DNA of 64,000 nucleotides from Thermoprotei archaeon (GCA_003649445.1 QMRV01000001.1:14684-78683), one strand, 5' to 3'. Positions 45,047 to 53,812 are shown, counted from the stretch's first letter. Notes: generated from the letters alone by a model not told the origin. A program made the numbers and translations.

Positions 45047-45883
45047 TCAGACAATATACCTTAGTTCTCCTAAGTAAGTACCGTCAGTTAAGTATATTTC
45101 TGCTGTATCCAAGTCAACTACTTGGTTTAAAAGAAATACACCAATTAATTCTTGAGGCCCCATATCTCTTCTATTAACCTTAATTCCTCCCATCAATGGA
45201 TTATATGCGGGAATAATAACCAGATATTTTGTCTTAGGTTCAAAACCGTACATTTCTTTAAAGAGCTTAATAGGATGCTCTATCTCTTTAAGTCCCTTAT
45301 ACCTTAGGTAGCTTTCAGCCAGTTTTTCAATTAAAACTCTGGCTTTTATCCATACAGGTTCTACTACTCTATACCCTGTAGGATCCCTCAATTCTATTGT
45401 CGGATGACTGTGAGCAACAATTATTACTTCTGATGAAAACAGTTTAGGCGAAGGCCACGCATGGCCATGTATAAGCGATAACGGATTTCCCTTAGAATCT
45501 ACAACTATTCTGCCTCTAGGAGAAACTAGCTCTATTTCTTCAGGTAATGCCTCTTCTATACCGCCATCGTGGTTTCCTGGAACAATACTTACTCTAGCTC
45601 TATTTTTCAGAAGCGACAACATGTAATGCACCATTTTCGCTTCATAATGTCGAAAACCCACAACCGAGTGTTTAACATCGCCCAGCAAGACTAGTTCATC
45701 TATACCATTTTCTATAACATCTTTCGCGAGACTTTCAGTTATTTTTTTATATTGAAAAACTATCTTTATACCTTTATCAGCATATTCATATTCTACTCCA
45801 ATATGTATATCTGCAACAATTCCTATTCTTCTGCTTTCTCCCTCTACTATCAGCATTTTATCGTTAAAAGAAATATCGTACAT
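45047..45883 (-). CDS. metallophosphoesterase
   Basis: This is a calcineurin-type phosphoesterase of 278 residues with metal motifs GIVADIHIG, LVLLGDVKHS, VPGNHDG and VAHSHPT in the expected order. The C-terminal region (residues 185-278) with PAYNPLMGGIKVN is typical of the archaeal group similar to YfcE/MJ0037-type proteins found with DNA-repair helicases. The substrate is unknown. A PGN motif and the absence of a signal peptide indicate a cytoplasmic enzyme. Confidence 0.9.
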   Translation of the reverse strand: MYDISFNDKMLIVEGESRRIGIVADIHIGVEYEYADKGIKIVFQYKKITESLAKDVIENGIDELVLLGDVKHSVVGFRHYEAKMVHYMLSLLKNRARVSIVPGNHDGGIEEALPEEIELVSPRGRIVVDSKGNPLSLIHGHAWPSPKLFSSEVIIVAHSHPTIELRDPTGYRVVEPVWIKARVLIEKLAESYLRYKGLKEIEHPIKLFKEMYGFEPKTKYLVIIPAYNPLMGGIKVNRRDMGPQELIGVFLLNQVVDLDTAEIYLTDGTYLGELRYIV

Positions 45884-45969
45884 TCTCTAGTGATATAGCC
45901 TACCGTTATATCTATATTTTGCCTACTAAGACAAGTACGCTGATATATATTTTTAGAATTCTCTAACTA

Positions 45970-46332
45970 GTGTCCAGTCTAGATTTAATGAAAGCTAAAA
46001 GAGCTGTAGCTAGTAGAAGAGTATGGAAGATTGTAGTCGAAGACTCTCCTGAGTATTCACTATGGGTAGTTTATGGCCCTAAACTAAAAACAAGTCATAT
46101 AGTTTTACCAGGTGTTCACTGTGACTGCTATGACTTTCTATTTAATGTAATCATACGAGGTAGAAAAAGTAAGTGTTACCATATTCTTGCACAAGAAATA
46201 GCTGAATCACAAGGAAAATATCAAGTAGTTACTATGGATATAGCTACTTTAGCTAAATTTATTCTACTCCAAAAACTTAAAGGAAATATTAGCGTATGGG
46301 CTTTTAGAGCTCAACAGCAACTTCAGCTCTAG
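45970..46332 (+). CDS. SWIM zinc-finger protein
   Basis: This is a 120-residue protein with the SWIM motif C-x-C...C-x-H: HCDCYDFLFNVIIRGRKSKCYHILA (residues 50-73). Such fingers bind DNA or partner proteins. The N-terminal part has a beta-hairpin (VWKIVVEDSPEYSLWVVYG). A GTG starts the frame. It converges on the ABC ATPase gene with a 29-base overlap. The role is unknown. Confidence 0.8.
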   Translation: MSSLDLMKAKRAVASRRVWKIVVEDSPEYSLWVVYGPKLKTSHIVLPGVHCDCYDFLFNVIIRGRKSKCYHILAQEIAESQGKYQVVTMDIATLAKFILLQKLKGNISVWAFRAQQQLQL

Positions 46333-47017
46333 TTTCGATTCTCTCTATCTTTCCGTCTCTGATGTATACTATTCTGTCGCTTACGTCGATCATTTTTAAG
46401 TCGTGTGTAGCAGTAATGATAGTGACTCCCTTCTCTTTGTTGAGTGTCCTCATCAAGTTAATTATTTCAAGACCTGTGTTTAGGTCTAGGTTTCCTGTGG
46501 GCTCGTCTGCGAGAACAATAGCGGGGTCGTTTGCTAGAGCTCTAGCAATAGCAACTCTCTGCTGCTGACCACCAGAAAGCTCGCCCGGCTTGTGGTGAAG
46601 CCTATCACCTAGACCTACTGCTGTCAGTAGCTCTATAGCCTTCTTAATTCTCTGTTCTCTGGGTACGCCAGCGAATATCATGGGAAGCATTACATTTTCC
46701 AGAGCTGTGAGTACTGGAATTAAGTTGAATGTTTGAAAGACATAGCCTATTTTTCTGCAGCGCAGCCATGCAAGCTCGTATGCGTCAAGCTTAGATATAT
46801 CGACTTCATCTATGTAGACTTTTCCTCTCGTAGGCCTATCTAGACCTCCAATCATGTTAAATAGTGTTGTTTTCCCTGAGCCACTAGGCCCCATTATTGA
46901 CAAGTATTCTCCCCTTCTTACTCTGAGATTTATTCCGTCTAGCGCTTTGACAACATACTTACCCATATAGTAGTACTTCGCGAGATCTTCCGTTTCTACA
47001 GTATATTCATACCTCAT
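46304..47017 (-). CDS. ABC transporter ATP-binding protein (LolD/MacB type)
   Basis: This ATPase subunit has Walker A SIMGPSGSGKTT, Q-loop VFQTFNLIPVLTALENVMLPM, signature LSGGQQQRVAIARAL, Walker B IVLADEPTGNLD and H-loop ITATHD. The LENVMLPM and NLD features mark the MacB/LolD family. I chose the ATG at 47017, preceded by AGGTGGTG; the frame is open nine bases further. It follows the permease gene by 11 bases, so the two form one transporter. Confidence 0.95.
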   Translation of the reverse strand: MRYEYTVETEDLAKYYYMGKYVVKALDGINLRVRRGEYLSIMGPSGSGKTTLFNMIGGLDRPTRGKVYIDEVDISKLDAYELAWLRCRKIGYVFQTFNLIPVLTALENVMLPMIFAGVPREQRIKKAIELLTAVGLGDRLHHKPGELSGGQQQRVAIARALANDPAIVLADEPTGNLDLNTGLEIINLMRTLNKEKGVTIITATHDLKMIDVSDRIVYIRDGKIERIETRAEVAVEL

Positions 47018-47028
47018 GTACACCACCT

Positions 47029-47667
47029 TTAGACTTCAAATCTGAATGCTACAGCTGGCTCTAATTTAGCTCCCTTGTAAGCTGGATATAAAGATGCCGC
47101 TAGGCTTATACCGACTGCCACTACTAGCGATAGTATAAGTAAGGCTGGTGCAGTAGGCAGAGGCATAGGCAGAGTACGTAACGCAAAGAGCGCTGCTGAA
47201 ATCGCTGCCATGCTTGCTCCCTGGAAAGCAACGCCATAGACTATTGCCGCTACTAATCCGGCTATATAGCCCACTAGGCCTCCGATAAGCCCTATAAGTG
47301 AAGCTTCGATTAAGAACAACTCTAGTACATGTTTGTCTAAAGCTCCAAGTGTTTTCCAAGTACCTATCTCCTTATACCTTTCAGTGACTGCGATGAGCAT
47401 AGAGTTTGTTATACCGACTGCACATACGAGAAGAGAAATGAATAGAAGCCAGTACTGGTAAAGCTCTATTCCGCCCATACCGCTTACTTGCTGGTTTATA
47501 GCAGCCATCATCATTAGAGAATTCATGAACGCTATACCGAGCACAACGGACGCTGCCGTTATGGCAGCTCTGGTAAACCTCTTTTTAATGTTTTCTAAGC
47601 TGAATCTGAAAGCCTCAGAGAACGGAAATTTTATCTCACCTATTTCCCATGTTCCGGTGCTACTCAC
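47029..47667 (-). CDS. compact FtsX-type ABC permease
   Basis: This is a 212-residue permease with four membrane helices (about residues 35-55, 70-90, 118-145 and 170-195). The FtsX core motif is VTERYKEIGTWKTLGALDKHVLELFLIEA between helices 2 and 3, and the SLYPAYKGAKLEPAVAFRFEV C-terminus is conserved. Usual MacB/FtsX permeases are about 400 residues, with a large outer domain between helices 1 and 2; here only about 15 residues fill that loop. The start is GTG. It forms an operon with the ATPase. Confidence 0.88.
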   Translation of the reverse strand: MSSTGTWEIGEIKFPFSEAFRFSLENIKKRFTRAAITAASVVLGIAFMNSLMMMAAINQQVSGMGGIELYQYWLLFISLLVCAVGITNSMLIAVTERYKEIGTWKTLGALDKHVLELFLIEASLIGLIGGLVGYIAGLVAAIVYGVAFQGASMAAISAALFALRTLPMPLPTAPALLILSLVVAVGISLAASLYPAYKGAKLEPAVAFRFEV

Positions 47668-47843
47668 AGGAAGACTTAACCTCCTATCCTTATATAACTT
47701 TTACGTCCAGTTAATGTACCAGCAACTAAACGCTAAGCAAGCCTTTTACTAAGCATCACTAGCCATTAACTAGAATCAAATCAGCTTGACCTCAAAACAC
47801 TCATAGAAAAACTATTATCTAGCGTTTAACTTAAAACAGTTGT

Positions 47844-48152
47844 ATGGGGAGAAGGCGCAAGCGGCGTAAGATTATTAGACGCCCTAAAAAGAAAATACCA
47901 AAAATATTCACATGTCCGAATTGCGGAGAAAAATCGGTAAGCGTCCATATAGATAAAGAAAACGGGCAAGTAAGCGTAAGGTGCGGTATATGCGGTCTAG
48001 AAGCGTCCTTTGAGTACACACCAGTACTTCAGCCCGTAGACTATTACGGAAAATTCGTAGACAAATTCCATACAGGCGAAATATCTGTATCGAGTGAAGT
48101 GGGCGAGATCCATGAAAGTACAGGAGTACTTGAGACAGGAAATAGAGAGTAA
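47844..48152 (+). CDS. transcription elongation factor Elf1-like zinc protein
   Basis: This is a 102-residue protein with the Elf1 pattern: a basic N-terminus (GRRRKRRKIIRRPKKKIPKIF), then a zinc ribbon FTCPNCGEKSVSV...VRCGICGLEASFEY and the YYGKFVDKFHTGE tail. Elf1 associates with elongating RNA polymerase. Its last 41 bases overlap the start of the GGGP synthase gene, so translation is coupled. Confidence 0.92.
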   Translation: MGRRRKRRKIIRRPKKKIPKIFTCPNCGEKSVSVHIDKENGQVSVRCGICGLEASFEYTPVLQPVDYYGKFVDKFHTGEISVSSEVGEIHESTGVLETGNRE

Positions 48153-48876
48153 AAAAGCAATACACATGACTCTAATAGACCCAGACAAATCAACTCCCAG
48201 CGAGAGTGCAAAAATAGCTTCAGCTGCAGAAAAAGCCGGAAGCTCAGCGATAATGATAGGCGGCAGTCTAGGCGTAACCGAGAAGCTAGTATCAGAGATC
48301 ATAGATGCTATTAAAGAAAAATCAAGTCTGCCAGCAATACTATTCCCAGGAAGCTTGAGTGGACTGAGTCCTAAAGCTGACGCAGTATGGTTCCTATCAG
48401 TCTTCAATTCAACTAATCCTTACTACATTGTCGGCGCTCAAGCGGCTGGCGCGGTAATAATAAGAAAGTATAATTTAGAGGCAATATCTCTAGCATACAT
48501 CATAGTAGGTGAAGGAGGAGCCGCGGGCTATGTGAGCTACGCCCGCCCTATACCTTACAGTAAGCCAGAAATAGCAGCAGCTTATGCTCTCGCAGCACAA
48601 TACATGGGCTTCAAATACGTTTACTTAGAAGCAGGCTCCGGTATGCCGCCTGCACCTCCTTACTTCATCAAAGTAGTCAGAAAAACAATAGACATTCCGC
48701 TTATAGTAGGTGGAGGGATAAAGAACAAAGAACTTGCATTTAAAGCAGCGAGCTCAGGAGCTGATATAGTCGTTACAGGCACTATCGTAGAGGAAGTAGA
48801 GGTCAATAAACTGAAGAAAGTACTCTCGAGTATAGTAGAAGGAGTTCGTGAAGGAGGTAAGGCTAGAGAACATTAG
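48112..48876 (+). CDS. geranylgeranylglyceryl phosphate synthase
   Basis: The enzyme forms the first ether bond of archaeal lipids from glycerol-1-phosphate and geranylgeranyl diphosphate. The protein of 254 residues is a TIM barrel with MTLIDPDKSTP (metal and G1P region), ILFPGSLSGLS, YLEAGSGMPPAPPYF and the phosphate loops GGGIKN and TGTIVE. I start at the ATG at 48112, which matches the MKVQEYLRQE start; the frame is open six codons earlier. It converges on the CBS gene with a 14-base overlap. Confidence 0.96.
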   Translation: MKVQEYLRQEIESKKAIHMTLIDPDKSTPSESAKIASAAEKAGSSAIMIGGSLGVTEKLVSEIIDAIKEKSSLPAILFPGSLSGLSPKADAVWFLSVFNSTNPYYIVGAQAAGAVIIRKYNLEAISLAYIIVGEGGAAGYVSYARPIPYSKPEIAAAYALAAQYMGFKYVYLEAGSGMPPAPPYFIKVVRKTIDIPLIVGGGIKNKELAFKAASSGADIVVTGTIVEEVEVNKLKKVLSSIVEGVREGGKAREH

Positions 48877-49708
48877 CTATAGCTGATACAAGGTCTTTAT
48901 CTTCTATTACTCCGACTAACTTTCCTCCAGCATTCAAGACAGGTAGCTGGTCAATATTATAGCGGGCCATCCTTCTAGCACACTCTTTCAGGCTTGTGTA
49001 TTCATTAACAGTTATCACGCGTTTGACCATAACGTCCTCTACTTTAACATCAGAGGGGATAGTCAGCTCCTTTTTAAAAATGTAAACTATTGTTATGGCA
49101 TCCCAACCCCATTCGGTTCCCTCCGAAGGAGCGCTACTAGACTTCTTTTCCATAGACTTTATTTCAGCACTTCTCACAATATCTTCTTCCGTTATTATTC
49201 CTGACAGCTTCGCTTCATCATTTAGAGCCACTAAATACTTGTACCCTGATAACCGCATTATTTCATATGCTACATTAAGAGGCGTCTTGTCCCATACTAG
49301 AGGAATACGCTTACTGTAAAAGTTCTTTACAGGTTCGTTAAAATTTAAGCGATGAATGACTTTAGTTACTATATCTGCAACAGACACTATACCTACTATT
49401 TCTCCAGCTTCATCAACTACAGGTAGACGCCTGATACCGTGTCTGACAAACAGTTCAACAGCCTTCTTTACATCATCCTCTGCTTTCACCGATATGGGAT
49501 CCCGTGTCATCAATAGAGCTAGTTGCTCTTCATCGGGGTTTTTCAGTAAGTCACTTTTTGTGACTATTCCAACGAGCTTCCTAGTACCCTTCTTTACTAC
49601 TGGCAACCCGCTCTTGCCGCTTTTAGCCATAATTTCTATTACTTCACTGCGAGACCCTGGTACCTCCACATATATTACATCCTTGGTCATTATGTCAGCT
49701 ACCTTCAT
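48863..49708 (-). CDS. four-CBS-domain protein
   Basis: The 281-residue protein is built of four CBS repeats: VADIMTKDVIYVEV..., MTRDPISVKAED..., a third with FYSKRIPLVWDKTPL and a fourth VEDVMVKRVITVNEY. CBS pairs bind adenine nucleotides or SAM and act as sensors. No effector domain is fused. It is 15 bases downstream of the Sec61 beta gene on the same strand. The target is unknown. Confidence 0.94.
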   Translation of the reverse strand: MKVADIMTKDVIYVEVPGSRSEVIEIMAKSGKSGLPVVKKGTRKLVGIVTKSDLLKNPDEEQLALLMTRDPISVKAEDDVKKAVELFVRHGIRRLPVVDEAGEIVGIVSVADIVTKVIHRLNFNEPVKNFYSKRIPLVWDKTPLNVAYEIMRLSGYKYLVALNDEAKLSGIITEEDIVRSAEIKSMEKKSSSAPSEGTEWGWDAITIVYIFKKELTIPSDVKVEDVMVKRVITVNEYTSLKECARRMARYNIDQLPVLNAGGKLVGVIEDKDLVSAIANVL

Positions 49709-49723
49709 ACTCGTCCCAAAAGT

Positions 49724-49900
49724 CTATGGAGGAAATAACAAATGAGCAAGAACTACGGTGAAGATTAAGACTACTGTAAAGCCTATTACTGCCGAAGGAG
49801 GCACTTTAAAGCCTTTTGTTTCTTCCTCAAAGAATCTAAGCAAACCGGCTCCTGAAAGTAAAGGAGGAGACTCAACATCGCGTCGTTTTCTGCGCGCCAT
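49724..49900 (-). CDS. preprotein translocase subunit Sec61 beta (SecG)
   Basis: This 58-residue frame encodes a basic N-terminus (ARRKRRDVES), the conserved GAGLLRFFEEE segment and a single C-terminal membrane helix (VIGFTVVLIFTVVLAHLLF), the tail-anchored layout of Sec61 beta. It starts with ATG at 49900 and ends in TAG. It lies in front of the CBS gene and probably shares its transcript. Confidence 0.92.
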   Translation of the reverse strand: MARRKRRDVESPPLLSGAGLLRFFEEETKGFKVPPSAVIGFTVVLIFTVVLAHLLFPP

Positions 49901-50012
49901 ATTCTCAATAATTCACGCATAATATACCTTAATTAATTTTACTACTTTACTCTAATAGAGCACGAAAGATTAAAGCCTAGAAGAATCTGTTCTTTAAATA
50001 CACTTAGATAAA

Positions 50013-50582
50013 TTAACGCGAAGATTCTTCTTCAGAAAGCAGAGCCACTCTTAACTTAGACTTCATTTCGGGCGGAGGAATTATAGCGCTGTTTCCAGTA
50101 GGGTCCTCAATTATCAATGTAATCTTGTATTCGCCTCTCTTAACTTTATTTACTAGGTCAAGAACTTCTCTAGCCCTCTTTTTTACTTCCTCGTCTTCCT
50201 CCCATAATAAAAAGTCCTCAACTATATAGGTTATTCTCTCCAGCACGCCTTCTATGTTTGACACAAACGCTTCAGCAAGAGGCCCCGGTGTTATTTCCAC
50301 GCCTAGCTCAGGTATTCGTATAACACCATACCTAGACCTAACTACTCTGACGCTCATGTCTTCTGGCGAAGAAACTTCATACTCGTAGCGCCTAGGCTCT
50401 TTAACTTCTAAACAGTAAACATCGTTATGGAAATATCCGCATTTTTCGCATCTCTCTGAAATAATAGCTACTTTGCCGAAGTAGGGTATCTCGTGCTCAG
50501 CAACTCTTATCGTAAGACTTTCATAGCCGCAAATAGGACATTTTTCTTTTCTCTCAGTACACACAACCCTTTTAATACACAA
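50013..50582 (-). CDS. ZPR1-type zinc finger protein
   Basis: This is a 189-residue archaeal ZPR1-domain protein. The zinc finger CPICGYESLTIRVAEHEIPYFGKVAIISERCEKCGY (residues 15-50) and the following beta domain with the VEITPGPLAEAFVSNIEGVL motif match half of the eukaryotic double-ZPR1 protein. Eukaryotic ZPR1 binds eEF1A; archaeal function is unproven. The start is a GTG. Confidence 0.92.
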   Translation of the reverse strand: MCIKRVVCTERKEKCPICGYESLTIRVAEHEIPYFGKVAIISERCEKCGYFHNDVYCLEVKEPRRYEYEVSSPEDMSVRVVRSRYGVIRIPELGVEITPGPLAEAFVSNIEGVLERITYIVEDFLLWEEDEEVKKRAREVLDLVNKVKRGEYKITLIIEDPTGNSAIIPPPEMKSKLRVALLSEEESSR

Positions 50583-50635
50583 GCTTATTTAATATTGTCT
50601 TCAGCCGCGTTAGCAGTAAGGCATAAATACACTAA

Positions 50636-50860
50636 ATGTGTATTGTGCGTGTGAACAACAACGCAAAGAAGATTTTAGGAATAGCGGTCTTAATAGCATA
50701 CATAGTCTTAGCCTTTGTCGCATACAGAGTCTACCAGCATGTAACACGCGAAACATATGTGCCTTTTCAAGAACTCCAGACATACTTTACAGCTATTCTC
50801 CTAATATCAGTGACACTCTCAGCTCTCTACGCAGCAGCATTCATTAGGAAAAAGAGCTAA
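50636..50860 (+). CDS. small membrane protein with two helices
   Basis: The 74 residues have a hydrophobic helix at 13-32 and another at 50-69, and a basic C-terminus (FIRKKS). An ATG at 50636 follows a CATAAATACAC element by a few bases; GTG codons at 50648 and 50651 are alternatives. It is divergent from the ZPR1 gene and converges with the next gene, with a 4-base overlap. No family is recognised. Confidence 0.6.
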   Translation: MCIVRVNNNAKKILGIAVLIAYIVLAFVAYRVYQHVTRETYVPFQELQTYFTAILLISVTLSALYAAAFIRKKS

Positions 50861-51180
50861 CTAGGAACTATCTCGAGCTTGTCTATTATCTTTAACTCGA
50901 AGACCTCAATTTCGGCTTTTATAGGAGTGAATATTCCGTTGTCGTCCTTGTAGTATATCACTATTCTGGCAGCCTTATCAGAGTACCCTGCTTCATTGGA
51001 TTTCTCGACAAGCATTCTAGCTAACTTCACCCAATTCTCCTTCGATTTCTCCTTCTTTGTCTCATCGGACTCTTTGCTATAGAAAGTAGCATAAAACCAC
51101 CTCTTAGCTCTGAAAATTGCCCCCCTGCACGTTGGAGCTATCTTGCTTCTCCAAACCTTCGCCTCTGTTTCCTCTGACAT
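50857..51180 (-). CDS. hypothetical crenarchaeal protein, possible ThermoDBP relative
   Basis: This is a 107-residue basic protein: a helical N-terminus with RAKRWFYATFY, a Lys/Glu-rich stretch, then ARMLVEKSNEAGYSDKAARIVIYYKDDNGIFTPIKAEIEV. The helix followed by an aromatic beta-sheet recalls the single-stranded DNA-binding ThermoDBP-related family, but I cannot confirm it. The TATA-like GGTATTTATATC upstream and the GGTGAG ribosome site support expression. Confidence 0.75.
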   Translation of the reverse strand: MSEETEAKVWRSKIAPTCRGAIFRAKRWFYATFYSKESDETKKEKSKENWVKLARMLVEKSNEAGYSDKAARIVIYYKDDNGIFTPIKAEIEVFELKIIDKLEIVPS

Positions 51181-51243
51181 ATATATCTCACCTCTACACT
51201 ATTACCCTAAAACGATATAAATACCTTATTTTAAAGAAAATCA

Positions 51244-51537
51244 ATGACTCCAGAAGAAGCTATATATAAGACACTCGTAAATTACATTAAAGTTCACGGC
51301 AAAAGAATAATATCAATATCATCTGTATTTAATCAAAAAGAAATATCAATAGAAATAAGATCTCTTTTCAGATACTACGAACCAACTCCAGAATATCCAA
51401 AACTCGAAAACGCCATCAACAACTGCAACCCAGATACCCTCCTCAAGAAATATAGCATAAAGTTAGCAGAAAGAAATAATCAAAAAGTACTGATAGTTGA
51501 TATTAATTTACTCAAAAATATTGTTAAAAACAATTAA
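51244..51537 (+). CDS. hypothetical protein
   Basis: The 97 residues are soluble, AT-rich in codon use and without Cys knuckles. A helix (EEAIYKTLVNYIKVHG) is followed by strands, a loop (YEPTPEYPKL) and a last strand-helix (KVLIVDINLLKNIVKN). The start is an ATG close to an AACGATATAAATACC promoter-like element shared with the divergent gene. No family is recognised. Confidence 0.6.
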   Translation: MTPEEAIYKTLVNYIKVHGKRIISISSVFNQKEISIEIRSLFRYYEPTPEYPKLENAINNCNPDTLLKKYSIKLAERNNQKVLIVDINLLKNIVKNN

Positions 51538-51635
51538 AATCAGGTAAACAGGTTTCAGCCCAAAATCATTTACTTCATCATTGTTCTGTCAGCTTACAGC
51601 AGTACTTTATTAGAATTATCTCTTTTCGGGAATAG

Positions 51636-51709
51636 AGCCCCGGCCGGGATTTGAACCCGGGTCCAACGGCTTACGAGGCCGCCGCTCTACCGTGCTGAGC
51701 TACCGGGGC
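51636..51709 (-). tRNA. tRNA-Thr(CGT)
   Basis: The acceptor is GCCCCGG/CCGGGGC with U73, as expected for archaeal Thr. Anticodon stem GCGGC/GCCGT encloses loop CTCGTAA. No intron. Confidence 0.92.
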
Positions 51710-51791
51710 ATATTATTTTATCCGAACAAATCTAAAAATGTTTCTTTAAGCCAAGATACCCGCATCAAATGCCTATTTTTATCAGAAATAG

Positions 51792-51897
51792 TGCGGGGGG
51801 TGGGATTCGAACCCACGCAGGCCTACGCCACGGGATATCCTACAGCCCATGGGCGGACTTAAGTCCCGCCCCTTTGTCCTGGCTCGGGCACCCCCGC
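51792..51897 (-). tRNA. tRNA-Leu(TAA), intron-containing
   Basis: This is a class II tRNA with variable arm TGGCGTAGGCCTGCG, nearly identical to the tRNA-Leu(TAG) at 22.9 kb. Acceptor is GCGGGGG/CCCCCGC with A73. Anticodon stem CGGGA/TCCCG encloses CTTAAG-A, split by a 21-base intron after position 37. A TATA box lies about 25 bases upstream. Confidence 0.9.
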
Positions 51898-51920
51898 AAG
51901 AGAAAATGAATACGAGGGAG

Positions 51921-51930
51921 TATATAAACT
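51921..51930 (-). promoter_or_regulatory. TATA box of tRNA-Leu(TAA)
   Basis: The minus strand reads AGTTTATATA about 25-30 bases before the tRNA 5' end at 51897, between two tandem tRNA genes, so tRNA-Leu has its own promoter. Confidence 0.6.
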
Positions 51931-51944
51931 TTAGACTCAGCATG

Positions 51945-52030
51945 CGCCGGGGGTGGGACTTGAACCCACGCGGCCTCATGGCCACCAGGTCTCGAGCCTG
52001 GCCCCTTAGACCTAGCTCGGGCACCCCGGC
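51945..52030 (-). tRNA. tRNA-Ser(CGA)
   Basis: This is a class II tRNA with acceptor GCCGGGG/CCCCGGC, G73, anticodon stem CCAGG/CCTGG, loop CTCGAGA and variable arm TGGCCATGAGGCCGCG. No intron. Confidence 0.92.
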
Positions 52031-52173
52031 GTTTCTTTTTTACTTTAAATGAGATATATTTCTTCCCCTCATCACAGCCATGACCGCGGACAGCTGATGC
52101 TAAAAGCTATTCTACAAATACCTGCGTAACACTCACTTATTTTAAGTGATAGCTTAAGAAACCAATTTTTCCT

Positions 52174-53391
52174 ATGCATCAACTGGAGAACATGGGCACT
52201 CCTCAGTCTCTTGAAGAAATTTTTGAAAAATTCACTAAGCCGAGAATCTTCAAGGCCAGAGAACTACTTCTCCCAGATTACGTGCCAGAAGACCTTCCAC
52301 ATAGAGAAAAACAGATACTCAAACTAGGATCCATCTTAGCGCCAGCTATCGCTGGATCGAAACCCTCCAACGTCTTCATTTACGGGCTACCTGGAACAGG
52401 AAAAACGGCTGTCACAAAGTATGTTTTAAGAAAAATGCTCGAAAAAACAGGCGAGAAAATAAGAGTAGCATACGTTAACTGCAGACAAAACAACACAAAC
52501 TACAGCGTCCTCTTCGAAATATGCACCCAGCTCGGAGAAAAAGTCCCCTTCACAGGACTCTCACTAGCAGAACTATTTAAAAGGCTACGCAGAAGAGTAG
52601 ACTCTGATAAACGTCTCGTAATAGCAGTACTAGACGAAGTCGACCACCTAGTCAAGAAAAACGGCGACGACCTGCTATACTACCTCACAAGAATAAACTC
52701 TGATCTATCTCGGTCAAAAGTATCCCTAGTGGGAATAACAAACGACTTAAAGTTCATGGAATACCTCGATGCTAGAGTAAAAAGCAGCCTGTGCGAAGAA
52801 GAAATAGTCTTCCCGCCATACACCTACGAAGAACTAGAAGATATCTTAAAAAAGCGCGCTGAACAAGCACTCAACGAAGGAGCATACACAGAAGAAGCAA
52901 TCAAACTCTGCGCAGCAATAGCAGCTAGACAAAAAGGAGACTGCCGCCTAGCCCTAGACATACTCCTCAAAGCAGCAGACCTAGCAGAACTCGAAGGAGC
53001 TCCAAGAATAGAAGAAGACCACGTTAGAAGAGCATACAGGGAACTAGAAAAAGACGTAGTAGTAGACCTAGTCAGAACAATGCCTCTTCACGCAAAACTA
53101 GTATTACTCTCAATACTGTATCTATCAAAAGAAAAACCAAAACTAATAATCACAGGCGATGTTTACAGAAGATACAAAGACCTATGCCGCAAAATAGGAC
53201 TAGACGCACTAACACAACGCAGAGTAAGCGACATTCTCTCAGACCTAGATACCGTAGGACTAATCTCTACTAAAATAGTAAGCTTAGGCAGATATGGGCG
53301 TACCAAACAAATAAAAGTAGCCGCATCTGAAAAAGCAATTATAGAAGGAATGAAAAAAGACCCCCTAGTATCCTCACTCATATTCCAATAG
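52174..53391 (+). CDS. cdc6: Orc1/Cdc6 replication initiator
   Basis: This AAA+ origin-binding protein loads MCM. The 405-residue protein has P-loop FIYGLPGTGKTAVTKYVL (near residue 70), Walker B VIAVLDEVDHLV, sensor 1 SLVGITND and sensor 2 GDCRLALDIL. The C-terminal winged helix (residues 310-400) has RVSDILSDLDTVGLI. Upstream is an inverted repeat TCACTT-ATTTT-AAGTGA (52132-52148) close to the start. About 345 AT-rich bases downstream may belong to an origin. Confidence 0.96.
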   Translation: MHQLENMGTPQSLEEIFEKFTKPRIFKARELLLPDYVPEDLPHREKQILKLGSILAPAIAGSKPSNVFIYGLPGTGKTAVTKYVLRKMLEKTGEKIRVAYVNCRQNNTNYSVLFEICTQLGEKVPFTGLSLAELFKRLRRRVDSDKRLVIAVLDEVDHLVKKNGDDLLYYLTRINSDLSRSKVSLVGITNDLKFMEYLDARVKSSLCEEEIVFPPYTYEELEDILKKRAEQALNEGAYTEEAIKLCAAIAARQKGDCRLALDILLKAADLAELEGAPRIEEDHVRRAYRELEKDVVVDLVRTMPLHAKLVLLSILYLSKEKPKLIITGDVYRRYKDLCRKIGLDALTQRRVSDILSDLDTVGLISTKIVSLGRYGRTKQIKVAASEKAIIEGMKKDPLVSSLIFQ

Positions 53392-53736
53392 CTACTCGTT
53401 TACTCCACCGGCCCTTAAACCATAGTTACACTTAATCTAACCGAATCAATTCAAAAGATCAACAGTATTTTAATCAAACTCATTTAATACTAATCTAAGT
53501 AAAATATCTACATAAAATAAACTTGTATAGACTAATTGCAAAAATACTGAATGAAAAATATCATAAATTTAAACTAGAGATATTAAATAATACTTATTTA
53601 CTCAAACTAATAACAGTATATAAAAATACTTAATCACGTATACTTAGCTAAAAAAGTTGCCCAAAAAAATAACAGCATAAGGTGCTAAGAACTCAAGACA
53701 GAAAAATATATCTTTAACCCCCCACAAAATCCCATT
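53392..53736. other. AT-rich stretch next to cdc6 (possible origin)
   Basis: This non-coding stretch is strongly AT-rich, with no gene and several A-tracts and TAATAC-like repeats. Archaeal origins often lie beside cdc6 and contain an AT-rich unwinding element, but I found no convincing origin-recognition-box repeat here. Confidence 0.3.
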
Positions 53737-53812
53737 GGGCCGGTAGCTCAGCTGGAAGAGCGCCCGCTTGGCGTGCGGGAGGCCCCGGGTTCGAATCCCG
53801 GCCGGTCCACCA
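53737..53812 (+). tRNA. tRNA-Ala(GGC)
   Basis: Acceptor GGGCCGG/CCGGTCC contains the G3-U70 pair that defines Ala, with A73 and encoded CCA (53810-53812). Anticodon stem CCCGC/GCGGG encloses loop TTGGCGT. No intron. Confidence 0.94.

Noticed and set aside
51782..52052. frames on both strands across the tRNA-Leu/tRNA-Ser pair
   Set aside because: They are translations of tRNA genes (VGFEP/GGGTRTHA-type artefacts).
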